The notes under the pieces are model-generated. The model saw only the letters and a list, made by a program, of their open reading frames with translations, made no database searches and was not told the DNA's origin. A program made the translations under genes and the position numbers. A DNA stretch of 64,000 nt from Bradyrhizobium liaoningense (lineage in GTDB: Bacteria; Pseudomonadota; Alphaproteobacteria; Rhizobiales; Xanthobacteraceae). Shown piece by piece: positions 8,572 to 16,753 of this stretch. Location of the stretch: NCBI RefSeq assembly GCF_018130955.1, contig NZ_JAFCJM010000027.1, positions 31,579 to 95,578 on the forward strand, read 5' to 3'. Every line of letters starts with the position of its first letter. The stretch's first letter is position 1.

Positions 8572-8587
8572 GTATTGGCTGAAATTG
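8572..8587 (+). promoter_or_regulatory. 16-bp element upstream of araC-type gene (left member of an inverted pair)
   Basis: GTATTGGCTGAAATTG lies in the 181-bp divergent region, about 80 bases before the AraC-type ATG. Its exact reverse complement is at 9520-9535, inside the 3' end of the same gene. An upstream site paired with a site in a regulator's coding region recalls looping operators; this role is inferred. Confidence 0.4.
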
Positions 8588-8666
8588 TAGCAGGTCTCCC
8601 ATCTCGATTTTGCGTATCGGTGCGGCGGTGAGCGCGTCACAATGCGGAGAAGAGGAGCGTGGCGAT

Positions 8667-9557
8667 ATGGCGCGCCGAGACACCGGAAACTACACGACCT
8701 ATTGGCAGAGCCGGCTCATCCCCGGCCTGAGCCTGCTGCACGCCGACTTCAGCCATCACGACTATGCGCCCCATACCCACGACGCCTTCGTCATCGCCGT
8801 CACGGAGAGCGGGAGCGCCGAAATCGCCAACCGCGACGTCACGGCGAAGATCGACGCCTCCACCTTGTTCGTCTCCAATCCGGAGGAGCGCCAGTCGGCG
8901 AGAATGGGCGACAGCGTGCGCTGGCGGTACCGTGCCTTCTATCTCACGCAGCGCGCGATCTGCGACATCGCCCGCCGGTTCAGCGTCCACGACATGCCCT
9001 ATTTCATGGAGAACATGATCGGCGATGCCGACCTGATTGCGCGGTTCCGCCGGCTGCATCGCGCGTTGGCGAGCGATGATGACGACCTGCTTGCCGACGA
9101 GCTCGCCATCGAGGCTTTCAGCAGACTGGTCGGCCGCTATGGCAGCGGCGGCGGACGGCCCGAACCCGCACCGCGCGACCTCGCGGTCGCCAAACGCCTT
9201 CTCGCATTGATGCGGGAGCGCTATGCCGAGAATTTGAGCCTCGACGACCTTGCCCGCACGGCCGACCTCACCAGCTTCCAGGTGATCGGACTGTTCAAGC
9301 GCACCGTCGGCCTGACGCCGCACGCCTATCTCCTCCACATCAGAATGAATGCCGCCTGCCGTCACTTGAAGCGCGGCCATTCGCTGGCCGAGAGCGCGCA
9401 GGCGGCGGGATTCTGCGACCAGGCCGCCATGAACAAGCACTTCAAGCGCAGCTACGGCATCACACCCCTGCAATTTGCCCAGGCAACACGCGACGGACCG
9501 ACCGGCGGCGGACCGCGGGCAATTTCAGCCAATACTACGCGACGCCAGCCGCTCTAG
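8667..9557 (+). CDS. AraC family transcriptional regulator
   Basis: A 296-residue regulator. The N-terminal cupin-like sensing domain has HDYAPHTHDAFVIAVTESG around residues 32-50. The C-terminal domain carries two helix-turn-helix motifs: LSLDDLARTADLTSFQVIGLFKR, and SLAESAQAAGFCDQAAMNKHFKR followed by the conserved YGITPLQFAQ. The ATG at 8667 is preceded by AGAGGAG. The tail after FAQATRDGP is polar and unlike the family; it contains the right copy of the 16-bp repeat. The likely target is the divergent acyl-CoA dehydrogenase operon; the ligand is unknown. Confidence 0.92.
   Translation: MARRDTGNYTTYWQSRLIPGLSLLHADFSHHDYAPHTHDAFVIAVTESGSAEIANRDVTAKIDASTLFVSNPEERQSARMGDSVRWRYRAFYLTQRAICDIARRFSVHDMPYFMENMIGDADLIARFRRLHRALASDDDDLLADELAIEAFSRLVGRYGSGGGRPEPAPRDLAVAKRLLALMRERYAENLSLDDLARTADLTSFQVIGLFKRTVGLTPHAYLLHIRMNAACRHLKRGHSLAESAQAAGFCDQAAMNKHFKRSYGITPLQFAQATRDGPTGGGPRAISANTTRRQPL
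9520..9535 (-). promoter_or_regulatory. 16-bp element in the araC-type gene 3' end (right member of the inverted pair)
   Basis: CAATTTCAGCCAATAC is the perfect reverse complement of 8572-8587, 948 bases apart. It lies in the non-conserved C-terminal tail of the AraC-type protein, 20 bases before its stop. Confidence 0.4.
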
Positions 9558-9596
9558 GCGAGCCGCGTTAGGCCTTGCTCTCGGCCTGTCCCGGCC

Positions 9597-10441
9597 TTAC
9601 GCCACCGCGCGCTGGCCAATGATGGCGAAGCGGAGTTTTCCGGAGATCCAGTCGATGGCGGCGACCGCGACCAAAATCATCAAGATCAGGAACGAGACTT
9701 TTTGCCATTCCAGCACGCGGATCTGCTCGGCAAGCTGCAGGCCGATGCCGCCGGCGCCGACGATGCCGATGATGGTGGCCGAGCGCGTGTTCGATTCGAT
9801 GAAATAAAGCACCTGGCCGGCGATGACCGGCAGCACCTGCGGCAGCAGGCCGAACCGGATCTCGTGCAGCGCGCTGCCGCCGCAGGCACGGATGCCTTCG
9901 ACCTGCTTCTGGTCGGCGGCCTCGATCGCCTCGGAGAACAATTTGCCGAAGGCGCCGAAATCCGAGACCGCAATGGCCAGCACGCCGGCGAACGGGCCGA
10001 GGCCGACGACATTGATCCAGACCAGCGCCCAGATCAGCGTATCGACGCCGCGGATGGAATCGAGGAAGCGCCGCACGGGAAAACGGAAGATGCCTGACGG
10101 CACGACATTGCGCGCGGCAAGCAGGCTGACCGGCAGCGCGAAGGTTGCGGCGAGCGCGGTGCCGAGCAGCGCAATCGAGAGCGTCTCGCCGAGCGCCTTG
10201 AGGTAGATCGGCAGCTGCCGGGATCGGGCGGGATCATCATCAGCGTGATCCAGCCGAGCTGGTTGAAACCGCCGATCAGGCGCGACGGCGAGAAGTCGAG
10301 ATCCACCAGTCCGAACACCAGGATCGCAAGCGCGAGCGCAATCATCGCCGGCGTGGCGAGGCGCGAGGACGCGGGCCGATTGAACACGTTCGGGTAACGT
10401 GCCCGCAATTCGTCCGCATTCACCTCCGGCGGCCGGCTCAT
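9597..10441 (-). pseudogene. phnE: Second phosphonate ABC permease, frameshifted
   Basis: Membrane permease subunit of a phosphonate importer. The N-terminal part starts at the ATG 10441 (MSRPPEVNADELRARYPNVF) and overlaps phnE1 by four bases. It reads as good protein to about WITLMMIPPDPGS. The continuation (LPIYLKALGETLSIALLG, then the EAA-like loop and SATIIGIVGAGGIG) is in a different frame down to 9597. One base appears missing near 10215-10222; adding one gives 281 codons, a normal PhnE length. This may be a genuine inactivating mutation or a sequence error. It is the last gene of phnC-D-E1-E2. Confidence 0.75.
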
Positions 10442-11322
10442 GTCCGCGCCTCCCCACCGAACAGACGGGCACGGAACCAGCCGGTCGCGATGTCGATGAC
10501 GAAGACGGTGACGATGATGGCGAGCAGGATCGCGCTGACGTCTGAATAGTAGAACTTTCGGATCGCGACGACGAGCTCCTGCCCGATGCCGCCGGCGCCG
10601 ACAAAACCCATCACCGAGGCTTCGCGGACGTTGATCTCGAAGCGCAGCAGCGCGTAGCTGGCGTAGCCGGCGGAGACTTGCGGCAGCACGGCGAAGCGCA
10701 TGCAGGACAGCCAACTCGCACCGGTCGAGCGGATACCTTCGACCGGCTTCATATCGGCATTCTCCACGATCTCGGAAAACAGCTTTCCGAGCGCACCGGC
10801 GGAGTGAATGGCGATCGCCAGCACGCCGGCCATCGGCCCAAGGCCGAAGGCAATGACAAAGATCAGCGCGAACACGATGCCGGGCACCGTGCGCGCGAAT
10901 TCGAGCAGGCGACGGACGGCGAAGCGTAGCCAGGGCGACGGCCAGGTGTTTTCGGCCGCGAAGAAATTCAGCGCGAAAGCGACGACTGCGCCCATCAGCG
11001 TGCCGACATAGCTGATCAGGATGGTCTCACCGAGCATCCTGAGCCATTTGCGCCAGCCCCACAGCCACTCGCCGACATCGGTCCAGACGCGCTGGCCGCT
11101 CTCAAGGGTGAGGATACGGTCGAAATAGCTGACGAAGTTGCCGAAATAGGTGAAGAGCGTGTGAAGATTAACTTCGGCGCCGACGCCGGCGAGGACCAGC
11201 GCAGCTACGAACACCGCCGCACCCGCGAGCAGGCGCAGCCGCTTGCGCGCCACGGCCTGGCGGTAGGCCGCGCTCAGCGCTGCGAGCTGTGGCTCGGGAA
11301 GGATCGTAACCGCGAGGGTCAT
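10438..11322 (-). CDS. phnE: Phosphonate ABC transporter permease
   Basis: A 294-residue inner-membrane permease of the PhnE family, with about six spans. An N-terminal anchor (LLAGAAVFVAALVLAGVGAE) is followed by a core from about residue 95. The ATPase-contact loop includes ADMKPVEGIRSTGAS near 195-210, and the characteristic NVREASVMGFVGAGGIGQEL is near 240. It pairs with the second permease gene, overlapping it by ATGA, to form the heterodimeric channel used with PhnD and PhnC. It is separated from phnD by 77 bases containing a terminator hairpin. Confidence 0.93.
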   Translation of the reverse strand: MTLAVTILPEPQLAALSAAYRQAVARKRLRLLAGAAVFVAALVLAGVGAEVNLHTLFTYFGNFVSYFDRILTLESGQRVWTDVGEWLWGWRKWLRMLGETILISYVGTLMGAVVAFALNFFAAENTWPSPWLRFAVRRLLEFARTVPGIVFALIFVIAFGLGPMAGVLAIAIHSAGALGKLFSEIVENADMKPVEGIRSTGASWLSCMRFAVLPQVSAGYASYALLRFEINVREASVMGFVGAGGIGQELVVAIRKFYYSDVSAILLAIIVTVFVIDIATGWFRARLFGGEART

Positions 11323-11353
11323 GGGATCGGCAATGATGGCCCGTCATCGAAAA

Positions 11354-11378
11354 GAGCCGGGTCGAAACGACCCGGCTC
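11354..11378 (-). terminator. Intrinsic terminator/attenuator between phnD and phnE
   Basis: GAGCCGGGTCG and CGACCCGGCTC form a perfect 11-bp stem around a 3-base loop. Read on the minus strand, the stem is followed by TTTT. It lies 21 bases after the phnD stop, so part of the phnCD transcript should end here and the binding protein should be made in excess over the permeases. Confidence 0.8.
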
Positions 11379-11399
11379 GAGTGCGTCGTCCCAAGAAAC

Positions 11400-12335
11400 T
11401 CAGGACGCCTTCTTCTTACGCAGCGCGTCCACGAACTTGATCAGATCGATCGTGCCGTCCCAGTCCTTCGTGGTCGCGGGATGAAAACCCTTCTTCTGGC
11501 CGTCGGAGAGGCGGTCGAATGCGGCCTTGTCCTTGGCCGGCGCATCGAAGAACGCTTTTGCGATAGCGGTCTTCGCCTCTTCCGGCAGGTCGGCGTTGTA
11601 GGCATAGGGACCGTTGATGATCGGCGCCGACTTGTGGATGATGCGGAAATCGTCCTTCTTCATCGCCGAGCCGTCGGCATTCTTCAGCATGCCCTTGGTC
11701 AGCATCTGCGCCAGCGTGGAATCGTCGTCGCTGGTCCACTGGTTGGCGGCAACGTCGACCGTGCCCTGCGACAACGCCAGCATCGCGTTCTCGTGGCTGC
11801 CGGTGAAAACGACCTTGCCAAAATAGCTGTCGGCGTCCGCAATGCCGAGCTTGTCGAGCTCGAAGCGCGGCACATTGTTGCCCGAGGTCGAGTTCGGATC
11901 GACCAGGCCGAGGTTCTTGCCCTTCAGATTGTCGATGTTCTTGTAAGCGCTGCTCGCCTTGACGAAGAACACCGAATAGTAGCCGGTCGAACCGTCGGCA
12001 TTGATGTCATTGGCAAAGGCGTCGGTCTTGACGCCGGTGAGACGGGCGCGCGCGAACGAGGCCGAGCCGTAGCTCGCGATATGGATGTTGCCGGCGCGCT
12101 GGCCCTCGATGACGGCCGCATAGTCGTTGGCGATGCGCAGCGTGACCTTCACGCCGAGTTCCTTGGAGAGATAGGCCACGAACGGCGTCCAGCGCTCCGT
12201 GACGCCGGAGGCATTCTCGGCCGGCACGACCGCGAAGGTCAGCTCCGGATACTTTGCCTTCCAATCCTCGGCGGAGGCGGACGCGGTGAAGGCCAGCGCA
12301 GCAGCACCGGCGAGAACGAGCCTACGAGTGATCAT
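11400..12335 (-). CDS. phnD: Phosphonate ABC transporter substrate-binding protein
   Basis: A periplasmic phosphonate-binding protein of 311 residues. The signal peptide is MITRRLVLAGAAALAFTASASA, with cleavage before EDW. The PhnD family pattern follows: FAVVPAENASGVTERWTPFVAYL, VTLRIANDYAAVIEGQRAG, the phosphate-binding SYGSASFARA, and GLVDPNSTSGNNVPRFEL with the serine-rich ligand loop. I chose the ATG at 12335 because GAGGGG lies 7 bases upstream. It is second in phnC-D-E-E, with a terminator immediately downstream. Confidence 0.96.
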   Translation of the reverse strand: MITRRLVLAGAAALAFTASASAEDWKAKYPELTFAVVPAENASGVTERWTPFVAYLSKELGVKVTLRIANDYAAVIEGQRAGNIHIASYGSASFARARLTGVKTDAFANDINADGSTGYYSVFFVKASSAYKNIDNLKGKNLGLVDPNSTSGNNVPRFELDKLGIADADSYFGKVVFTGSHENAMLALSQGTVDVAANQWTSDDDSTLAQMLTKGMLKNADGSAMKKDDFRIIHKSAPIINGPYAYNADLPEEAKTAIAKAFFDAPAKDKAAFDRLSDGQKKGFHPATTKDWDGTIDLIKFVDALRKKKAS

Positions 12336-12394
12336 GATACCCCTCTTGATCGGTTGGAATCGTCTAACGCAAACTTCAACTGGCGAATCGCCGC

Positions 12395-13204
12395 TCAGGC
12401 GGCCGCCGCGGTCCCGAGCGCGGGAATGCCTTCGGGCACAGGCATAGGCGTGCCGCCCATGACTTCGCTGGCTTCGAGATCGTAGAGCTCGCGCGCGATA
12501 TGGTCGGTGAGCGTGGACGGCGCGCCGTCGAACACCACGCGGCCCGCCGCCATGCCGATCAGGCGGTCGCAATAGGTCCGCGCCAGATCGAGCGAATGCA
12601 GATTGCAGAGCACGGTGATGCCAAAATGCTTGTTGATGCGCAAAAGCGCATCCATCACGGTCCTGGTGTTGCGCGGATCGAGCGAGGCGATCGGCTCGTC
12701 GGCAAGAATGATGTCAGGCTGCTGCACCAGTGCACGCGCGATGGCGACGCGCTGCTGCTGGCCGCCGGAAAGCTGGTCGGCGCGCTGCGCAGCCAGGCTC
12801 GCCATATCGAACTGCTCGAGCGCCGACATCGCCAGCGCGCAGTCCTGCTCGGGCCATACCTGCGTCAGCGAGCGCCAGGCCGGCATCGCGGCGAGGCGGC
12901 CCATCAGCACGTTGGTGAGCACGTCGAGGCGGCCGACGAGATTGAACTGCTGGAAGATCATGGCGGAGCGTGCGCGCCATTGCCGCAGCTCCTTGCCGCG
13001 CAGCGCGGTGACGTCGACGCCGTCGAACAGGATGCGGCCGTCGGTCGGAGTCACCAGGCGATTGATGGTTCGGAGCAGCGTCGACTTGCCGGCGCCGGAG
13101 CGGCCGATCACCCCGACGAAGCGGCCGGGCGCGATCTCGAACGAGGCGTTATCGACGGCGGCCTTGGCGCCGAAGCGACACGTCAGACCATCAACCACAA
13201 GCAT
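12395..13204 (-). CDS. phnC: Phosphonate ABC transporter ATP-binding protein
   Basis: A 269-residue ATPase that powers phosphonate uptake. Walker A GRSGAGKST is at 34-42, the Q-loop is FQQFNLVGRLDVL near 84, the signature LSGGQQQRVAIARAL is at 145-159, Walker B IILADEP is near 165-171, and SLDPRN is the D-loop. The first gene of the leftward phn operon; its ATG is about 175 bases from the start of the divergent hexapeptide transferase, across the Pho-box region. Confidence 0.96.
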   Translation of the reverse strand: MLVVDGLTCRFGAKAAVDNASFEIAPGRFVGVIGRSGAGKSTLLRTINRLVTPTDGRILFDGVDVTALRGKELRQWRARSAMIFQQFNLVGRLDVLTNVLMGRLAAMPAWRSLTQVWPEQDCALAMSALEQFDMASLAAQRADQLSGGQQQRVAIARALVQQPDIILADEPIASLDPRNTRTVMDALLRINKHFGITVLCNLHSLDLARTYCDRLIGMAAGRVVFDGAPSTLTDHIARELYDLEASEVMGGTPMPVPEGIPALGTAAAA

Positions 13205-13293
13205 GCAGGGCTCCAGATTAGCCGAGCCCCACGGCTAGCGCCGCTAGTTAACAGTCGTGTGACATGCACGCGGCGGTGCGGCGTTCGCCGCAC

Positions 13294-13331
13294 CGTCATC
13301 CACTGTCATTGCATCGTCATGACATTGTCAT
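13294..13331 (+). promoter_or_regulatory. Tandem Pho-box-like array
   Basis: Four (C/T)GTCAT repeats begin at 13294, 13304, 13315 and 13326, a spacing of 10, 11 and 11 bases. PhoB recognises CTGTCAT-type direct repeats 11 bases apart. The array sits in the divergent region between phnC and the hexapeptide transferase, 49 bases before the latter's ATG, so phosphate-starvation control of both arms is expected. Confidence 0.75.
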
Positions 13332-13379
13332 CATGCTTACCGAAGACGTGCCCCTGCCCTCCTGCCTGTCGGATGTCCC

Positions 13380-14048
13380 ATGGCCGCCAAAGCGCTTTCG
13401 GTCCTCCCCACCACCGATCCCACCGCCAAGCTGCACGAGACGACGCTTGGCGCATACGCCGAGGTCGGCGCGCGCACCATTTTGCACGAAGTGACGATGG
13501 GCGATTACTCCTACGTCGTGAACGACGCTCAGATCACCTATACGACGATTGGAAAGTTCTGCTCCATCGCCGCGATGACCCGGATCAATCCAGGCAATCA
13601 TCCCATGCACCGGGCGACACAGGCGCATTTCACCTATCGTTCGAGCGCCTACTTTCCGGGCGAAAGCGACGACCACGACTTCTTCGACTGGCGGCGCCAG
13701 CATCACGTCCATATCGGCCATGACGTCTGGATCGGCCATGGCGCGATCATTTTGCCCGGCCGCAATATCGGCACGGGTGCCGTGATCGCGGCCGGCGCCA
13801 TCGTCACCAAGGACGTGCCGGCCTACACCATCGTCGCCGGCAATCCGGCGCGCATCGTCCGGCGGCGGTTCTCGGAAGAGATCGCCGGCCGCCTCGCAAA
13901 GCTTGCCTGGTGGGACTGGGATCACGAAACTTTGCGTGGCGCGCTGCCCGATTTCCGCAAGCTCGGGATTGAAGATTTTCTTGCAAAGTACGAAGCCAGA
14001 GCGATCGTTAAACATTCTCCCTCAGCCAAGAAAAGCGCCGTCCCGTGA
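13380..14048 (+). CDS. Phosphonate-operon hexapeptide-repeat transferase (phn_thr family)
   Basis: A 222-residue left-handed beta-helix acyltransferase-like protein. The hexapeptide turns run through TIGKFCSIAAMTRINPGNHP, the active-site-like HVHIGHDVWIGHGAIIL near 115-131, and the repeat tail GAVIAAGAIVTKDVPAYTIV. The architecture matches the DapH/chloramphenicol-acetyltransferase-like proteins found in C-P lyase gene clusters. The acceptor is unknown; acetylation of an aminoalkylphosphonate is one possibility. The stop overlaps the phnM GTG start by four bases. Confidence 0.85.
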   Translation: MAAKALSVLPTTDPTAKLHETTLGAYAEVGARTILHEVTMGDYSYVVNDAQITYTTIGKFCSIAAMTRINPGNHPMHRATQAHFTYRSSAYFPGESDDHDFFDWRRQHHVHIGHDVWIGHGAIILPGRNIGTGAVIAAGAIVTKDVPAYTIVAGNPARIVRRRFSEEIAGRLAKLAWWDWDHETLRGALPDFRKLGIEDFLAKYEARAIVKHSPSAKKSAVP

Positions 14049-15238
14049 CCGATATTTTCCTTAGGGGCGGCCGGGCCCTGATCGGCTCGGAGCTCGCCGA
14101 GACCTCGCTGACCATTTCCGGACAAGACATCGCGCAGATCGGCCGCGGCCGCGATCGCGCGCCGATTGCGATCGACGCCAGCGGCCTGCTGGTGCTGCCG
14201 GGCATCGTCGACATTCACGGCGATGCTTTTGAGCGGCAGATGATGCCGCGCACCGGCGTCGATTTCCCGATCGACGTCGCGCTGGTCGACAGCGACCGGC
14301 AGGCGATCAGCAACGGCATCACCACGGTGTTTCACGCCGCAACCTGGTCGTGGGAGCCGGGCCTGCGCAGCGGCGACAATGCGCGGCGCCTGCTCGAGGC
14401 GATCGAGCGGCTGCGGCCGCAATTTGCCGCCGACACACGCTTTCACCTCAGGCACGAGACCTACAATCTCGATGCGGAAGCCGAGATCTGCGAATGGCTC
14501 GCCGAGGGCCGGATCGACCTGTTCGCCTTCAACGACCACATGAACGGCACGATCGCCGACATGGCCAAGCCGCACAAGCGCAGCCGCATGGTGGAGCGCA
14601 CGGGGCTATCGAGCGCAGCGTTCGACGCGCTGGTTAGGCACATCATCGCCCGCGCGGCCGACGTACCGGCCTCGATCGCGCGGCTGGCCGAAGCGGCGCG
14701 CGCGGCCGGGGTGCGGATGCTCTCGCACGACGATGAGAGCCCGGCCATGCGCGAAGCCTTCCGCGCGCAGGGCGTCGCCATCGCCGAATTCCCGATCACC
14801 GAGGAGACTGCACGGGCAGCGGCGCAAGCCGGCGATGCCATCGTCTATGGCGCACCTAATGTGGTGCGTGGCGGCAGCCATACCGGCTGGACCAAAGCTT
14901 CCGACATGATCGCCAAAGGGCTCTGCTCGGTGCTCGCCTCCGACTACTACTATCCTGCGCAACTGCTCGCGGCGTTCCGGCTCGACGCCGACGGCGTGCT
15001 GCCGCTCGCAAGGGCCTGGGCGCTGATCTCGGAAGGGCCCGCCCGCGCCGCCGGCCTCACCGACCGCGGCGTTCTCACTGAAGGCCGCCGCGCCGACATT
15101 TTGCTGGTCGACGATACAATTCCCTTGCGGCCGCGCGTGGTCGCCGTGATCTCCGCCGGTCGGCTCGTGCATCTCACCGACGCAACACGGTTGACGAGTG
15201 CGGCAGCAGCGCCGCGCGAGGCTGTTGTCGCGGCATAA
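14045..15238 (+). CDS. phnM: Alpha-D-ribose 1-methylphosphonate 5-triphosphate diphosphatase
   Basis: An amidohydrolase-superfamily enzyme of the C-P lyase pathway that removes pyrophosphate from ribose methylphosphonate triphosphate. It has 397 residues from a GTG start overlapping the previous gene. Metal-site motifs: DIHGDAFERQMMPRTGV (H58 region), FRLRHET-like FHLRHETYN near 140, ALFAFNDH-like LFAFNDHMNGT near 160, and LSHDDES near 225. SHTGWTKASDMIAKGLCSVLASDYYYP is present near 280-305. The C-P lyase core it serves is not in this window. Confidence 0.95.
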   Translation: MTDIFLRGGRALIGSELAETSLTISGQDIAQIGRGRDRAPIAIDASGLLVLPGIVDIHGDAFERQMMPRTGVDFPIDVALVDSDRQAISNGITTVFHAATWSWEPGLRSGDNARRLLEAIERLRPQFAADTRFHLRHETYNLDAEAEICEWLAEGRIDLFAFNDHMNGTIADMAKPHKRSRMVERTGLSSAAFDALVRHIIARAADVPASIARLAEAARAAGVRMLSHDDESPAMREAFRAQGVAIAEFPITEETARAAAQAGDAIVYGAPNVVRGGSHTGWTKASDMIAKGLCSVLASDYYYPAQLLAAFRLDADGVLPLARAWALISEGPARAAGLTDRGVLTEGRRADILLVDDTIPLRPRVVAVISAGRLVHLTDATRLTSAAAAPREAVVAA

Positions 15239-15245
15239 AGGCGCT

Positions 15246-15956
15246 ATGCTCACGGCGATGACAGGTTTCCCCCGCTACGCGATCTACTACGCCGCCGACG
15301 CCGGCGATGCGCTCTCCCGCTTCGGTGCCGAGCTGCTCGGCTACGACGCCCATGCCGGCAACGAGCTGCCGTTGCCCAAGGACGCGCTTCAGGTCGCTCC
15401 CGACTGGCGCGACGTCTCGGCTGATCCCCGCAAATACGGCTTTCACGCAACGCTGAAGGCGCCGATGGCGCTGGCACCGGACAGACGCGAAGCGGAGTTG
15501 TTGGCGGCCTGCGCGGCGTTTGCCGGAAAGACGCGGGCGATTCCGATCATCCATCCAGTCGTCGATGCCATCTCGGGCTTCATCGCCGTCATTCCCGCCG
15601 AGCCGGTCGGCGAGCTGCAACAGCTCGCCGCCGATTGTACCAGCGACTTCGACGCCTTCCGCGCGCCGCTGACGGCGGAGGATCGCGCCCGGCGCAAGCC
15701 GGACGGGCTCAGCGAGCGACAGCGCGCCTATCTCGATCGCTGGGGCTATCCTTACGTGATGGAGGAATTCCGCTTCCACATGACGCTGACCGGCCGGCTG
15801 GACGCGGCGCGGCGCGAGCCGATCATCGAGATGTTGCGAAAGCGATTTGCGAGGCTATGCCTCGACACGATCGCGGTCGACCGGATCGCGCTGTTCCGAC
15901 AGGACAATGCGGCGTCGCGATTCCGCATCATCGGCGAGTGGGCGCTGACGAGGTAA
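15246..15956 (+). CDS. DUF1045 phosphonate-operon 2H phosphoesterase-like protein
   Basis: A 236-residue protein with two histidine motifs of the 2H phosphoesterase superfamily, HATLKAP (H67) and HMTLTG (H178). These fit the DUF1045 family that accompanies phn genes. A role on cyclic ribose-phosphate intermediates of phosphonate breakdown is plausible but inferred. I chose the ATG at 15246, 8 bases after the phnM stop and preceded by AAAGG; another in-frame ATG is at 15258. The frame could open earlier at 15198, inside phnM, but those residues are not family-like. Confidence 0.85.
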   Translation: MLTAMTGFPRYAIYYAADAGDALSRFGAELLGYDAHAGNELPLPKDALQVAPDWRDVSADPRKYGFHATLKAPMALAPDRREAELLAACAAFAGKTRAIPIIHPVVDAISGFIAVIPAEPVGELQQLAADCTSDFDAFRAPLTAEDRARRKPDGLSERQRAYLDRWGYPYVMEEFRFHMTLTGRLDAARREPIIEMLRKRFARLCLDTIAVDRIALFRQDNAASRFRIIGEWALTR

Positions 15957-15984
15957 AGCCGGCGACCGGTAGCCCCCCGGTTCG

Positions 15985-16060
15985 CCAAACCACGCCCTGT
16001 GGTTATGGGTCCTGGATCGGCGCTCCGCTCCGCTCACTTGTCCAGGACGACGTGGGAGAG
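15985..16060. repeat. Dispersed intergenic repeat (CCCTGTGGTTAT...GTCCAGGACGACG)
   Basis: Fills most of the 107-base gap between DUF1045 and the convergent membrane gene. Shared blocks CCCTGTGGTTAT, GGATCGGCGC and a CTTGTCC(A/G)GGACGACG end recur at 18462-18546, and inside the copy GTCCTGGA pairs with TCCAGGAC. This is the Bradyrhizobium-type repeat that often reads as GTCGTCC...GGACGAC. Confidence 0.65.
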
Positions 16061-16063
16061 ACA

Positions 16064-16753
16064 TCAGCTCGCGAAATTCAACGCCAGCGCAACAGCCCCA
16101 ACCAGAATGAGGCTCGCAGCCCACACCGCGTCCAGGTTGAACCAGCTCCGCGACACGAACTTCAGTCCAAGATAGCGATACACCAGCCACGCAAGGCAGC
16201 CACCGGCTGCGACCATGGCGACGACGTGAACCATCGCCACCAGCACGGCCATTCCGAGATTGGCCTTGATGAGGCTACCCGCTGCTGCATGACCGGCGTC
16301 GAGATCAAAGGCCTGACACAGCCCGAGATAGATCGGCACAAGCATCAAGGCGGCACCGTGGGCGACGGCAACGGCAAACGACCAAAGCGCCAGTTGCGTC
16401 GGCGGGATCCGCGCCAGCGCGCGGGGATGCCGCCGATCGACAAGGCGATAGACGCCGAAGCCGATGACCAGCAGGCTCGCGCCAAGTTGGATCGGACGCT
16501 GCCATTCGGCGAGCACAAACAATAGCGCGAACGGCAGCAGCACCAGGAAGGTCGCCAGCAGATGGCCGGCGGAGAGAGCGCCGAGCGCACCGAGGAGCGC
16601 GCGCGGCGACCGTTCCATGAGTCCGGCCGACACCGCGAGCGGCCAACCCATTCCCGGATTGACGCCGTGATAGAGGCCGCTCGCAATCAGCGCGAGCCAG
16701 AGCCAGACGAGCGTCCAGCCCGCGCCGCTCGCGTCTAGACCGACGGATAGCAA
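16064..16753 (-). CDS. Polytopic membrane protein next to SBP56
   Basis: About 229 residues with roughly six hydrophobic spans. Histidine-containing membrane motifs LYHGVNPGMGWPLAV and VAVAHGAALMLVP distantly recall metal-transporter families such as NicO/UreH; I treat that as a hint only. No ATG lies in the first part. A TTG at 16753 gives 19 bases of overlap with the upstream SBP56 gene, implying translational coupling. It may supply or export a metal for the neighbouring enzyme, but the function is unknown. Confidence 0.65.
   Translation of the reverse strand: MLSVGLDASGAGWTLVWLWLALIASGLYHGVNPGMGWPLAVSAGLMERSPRALLGALGALSAGHLLATFLVLLPFALLFVLAEWQRPIQLGASLLVIGFGVYRLVDRRHPRALARIPPTQLALWSFAVAVAHGAALMLVPIYLGLCQAFDLDAGHAAAGSLIKANLGMAVLVAMVHVVAMVAAGGCLAWLVYRYLGLKFVSRSWFNLDAVWAASLILVGAVALALNFAS

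Noticed and set aside
12500..13723. Plus-strand frame opposite phnC running into the hexapeptide transferase
   Set aside because: Mirror of phnC; it crosses the Pho-box promoter region and lacks any domain.
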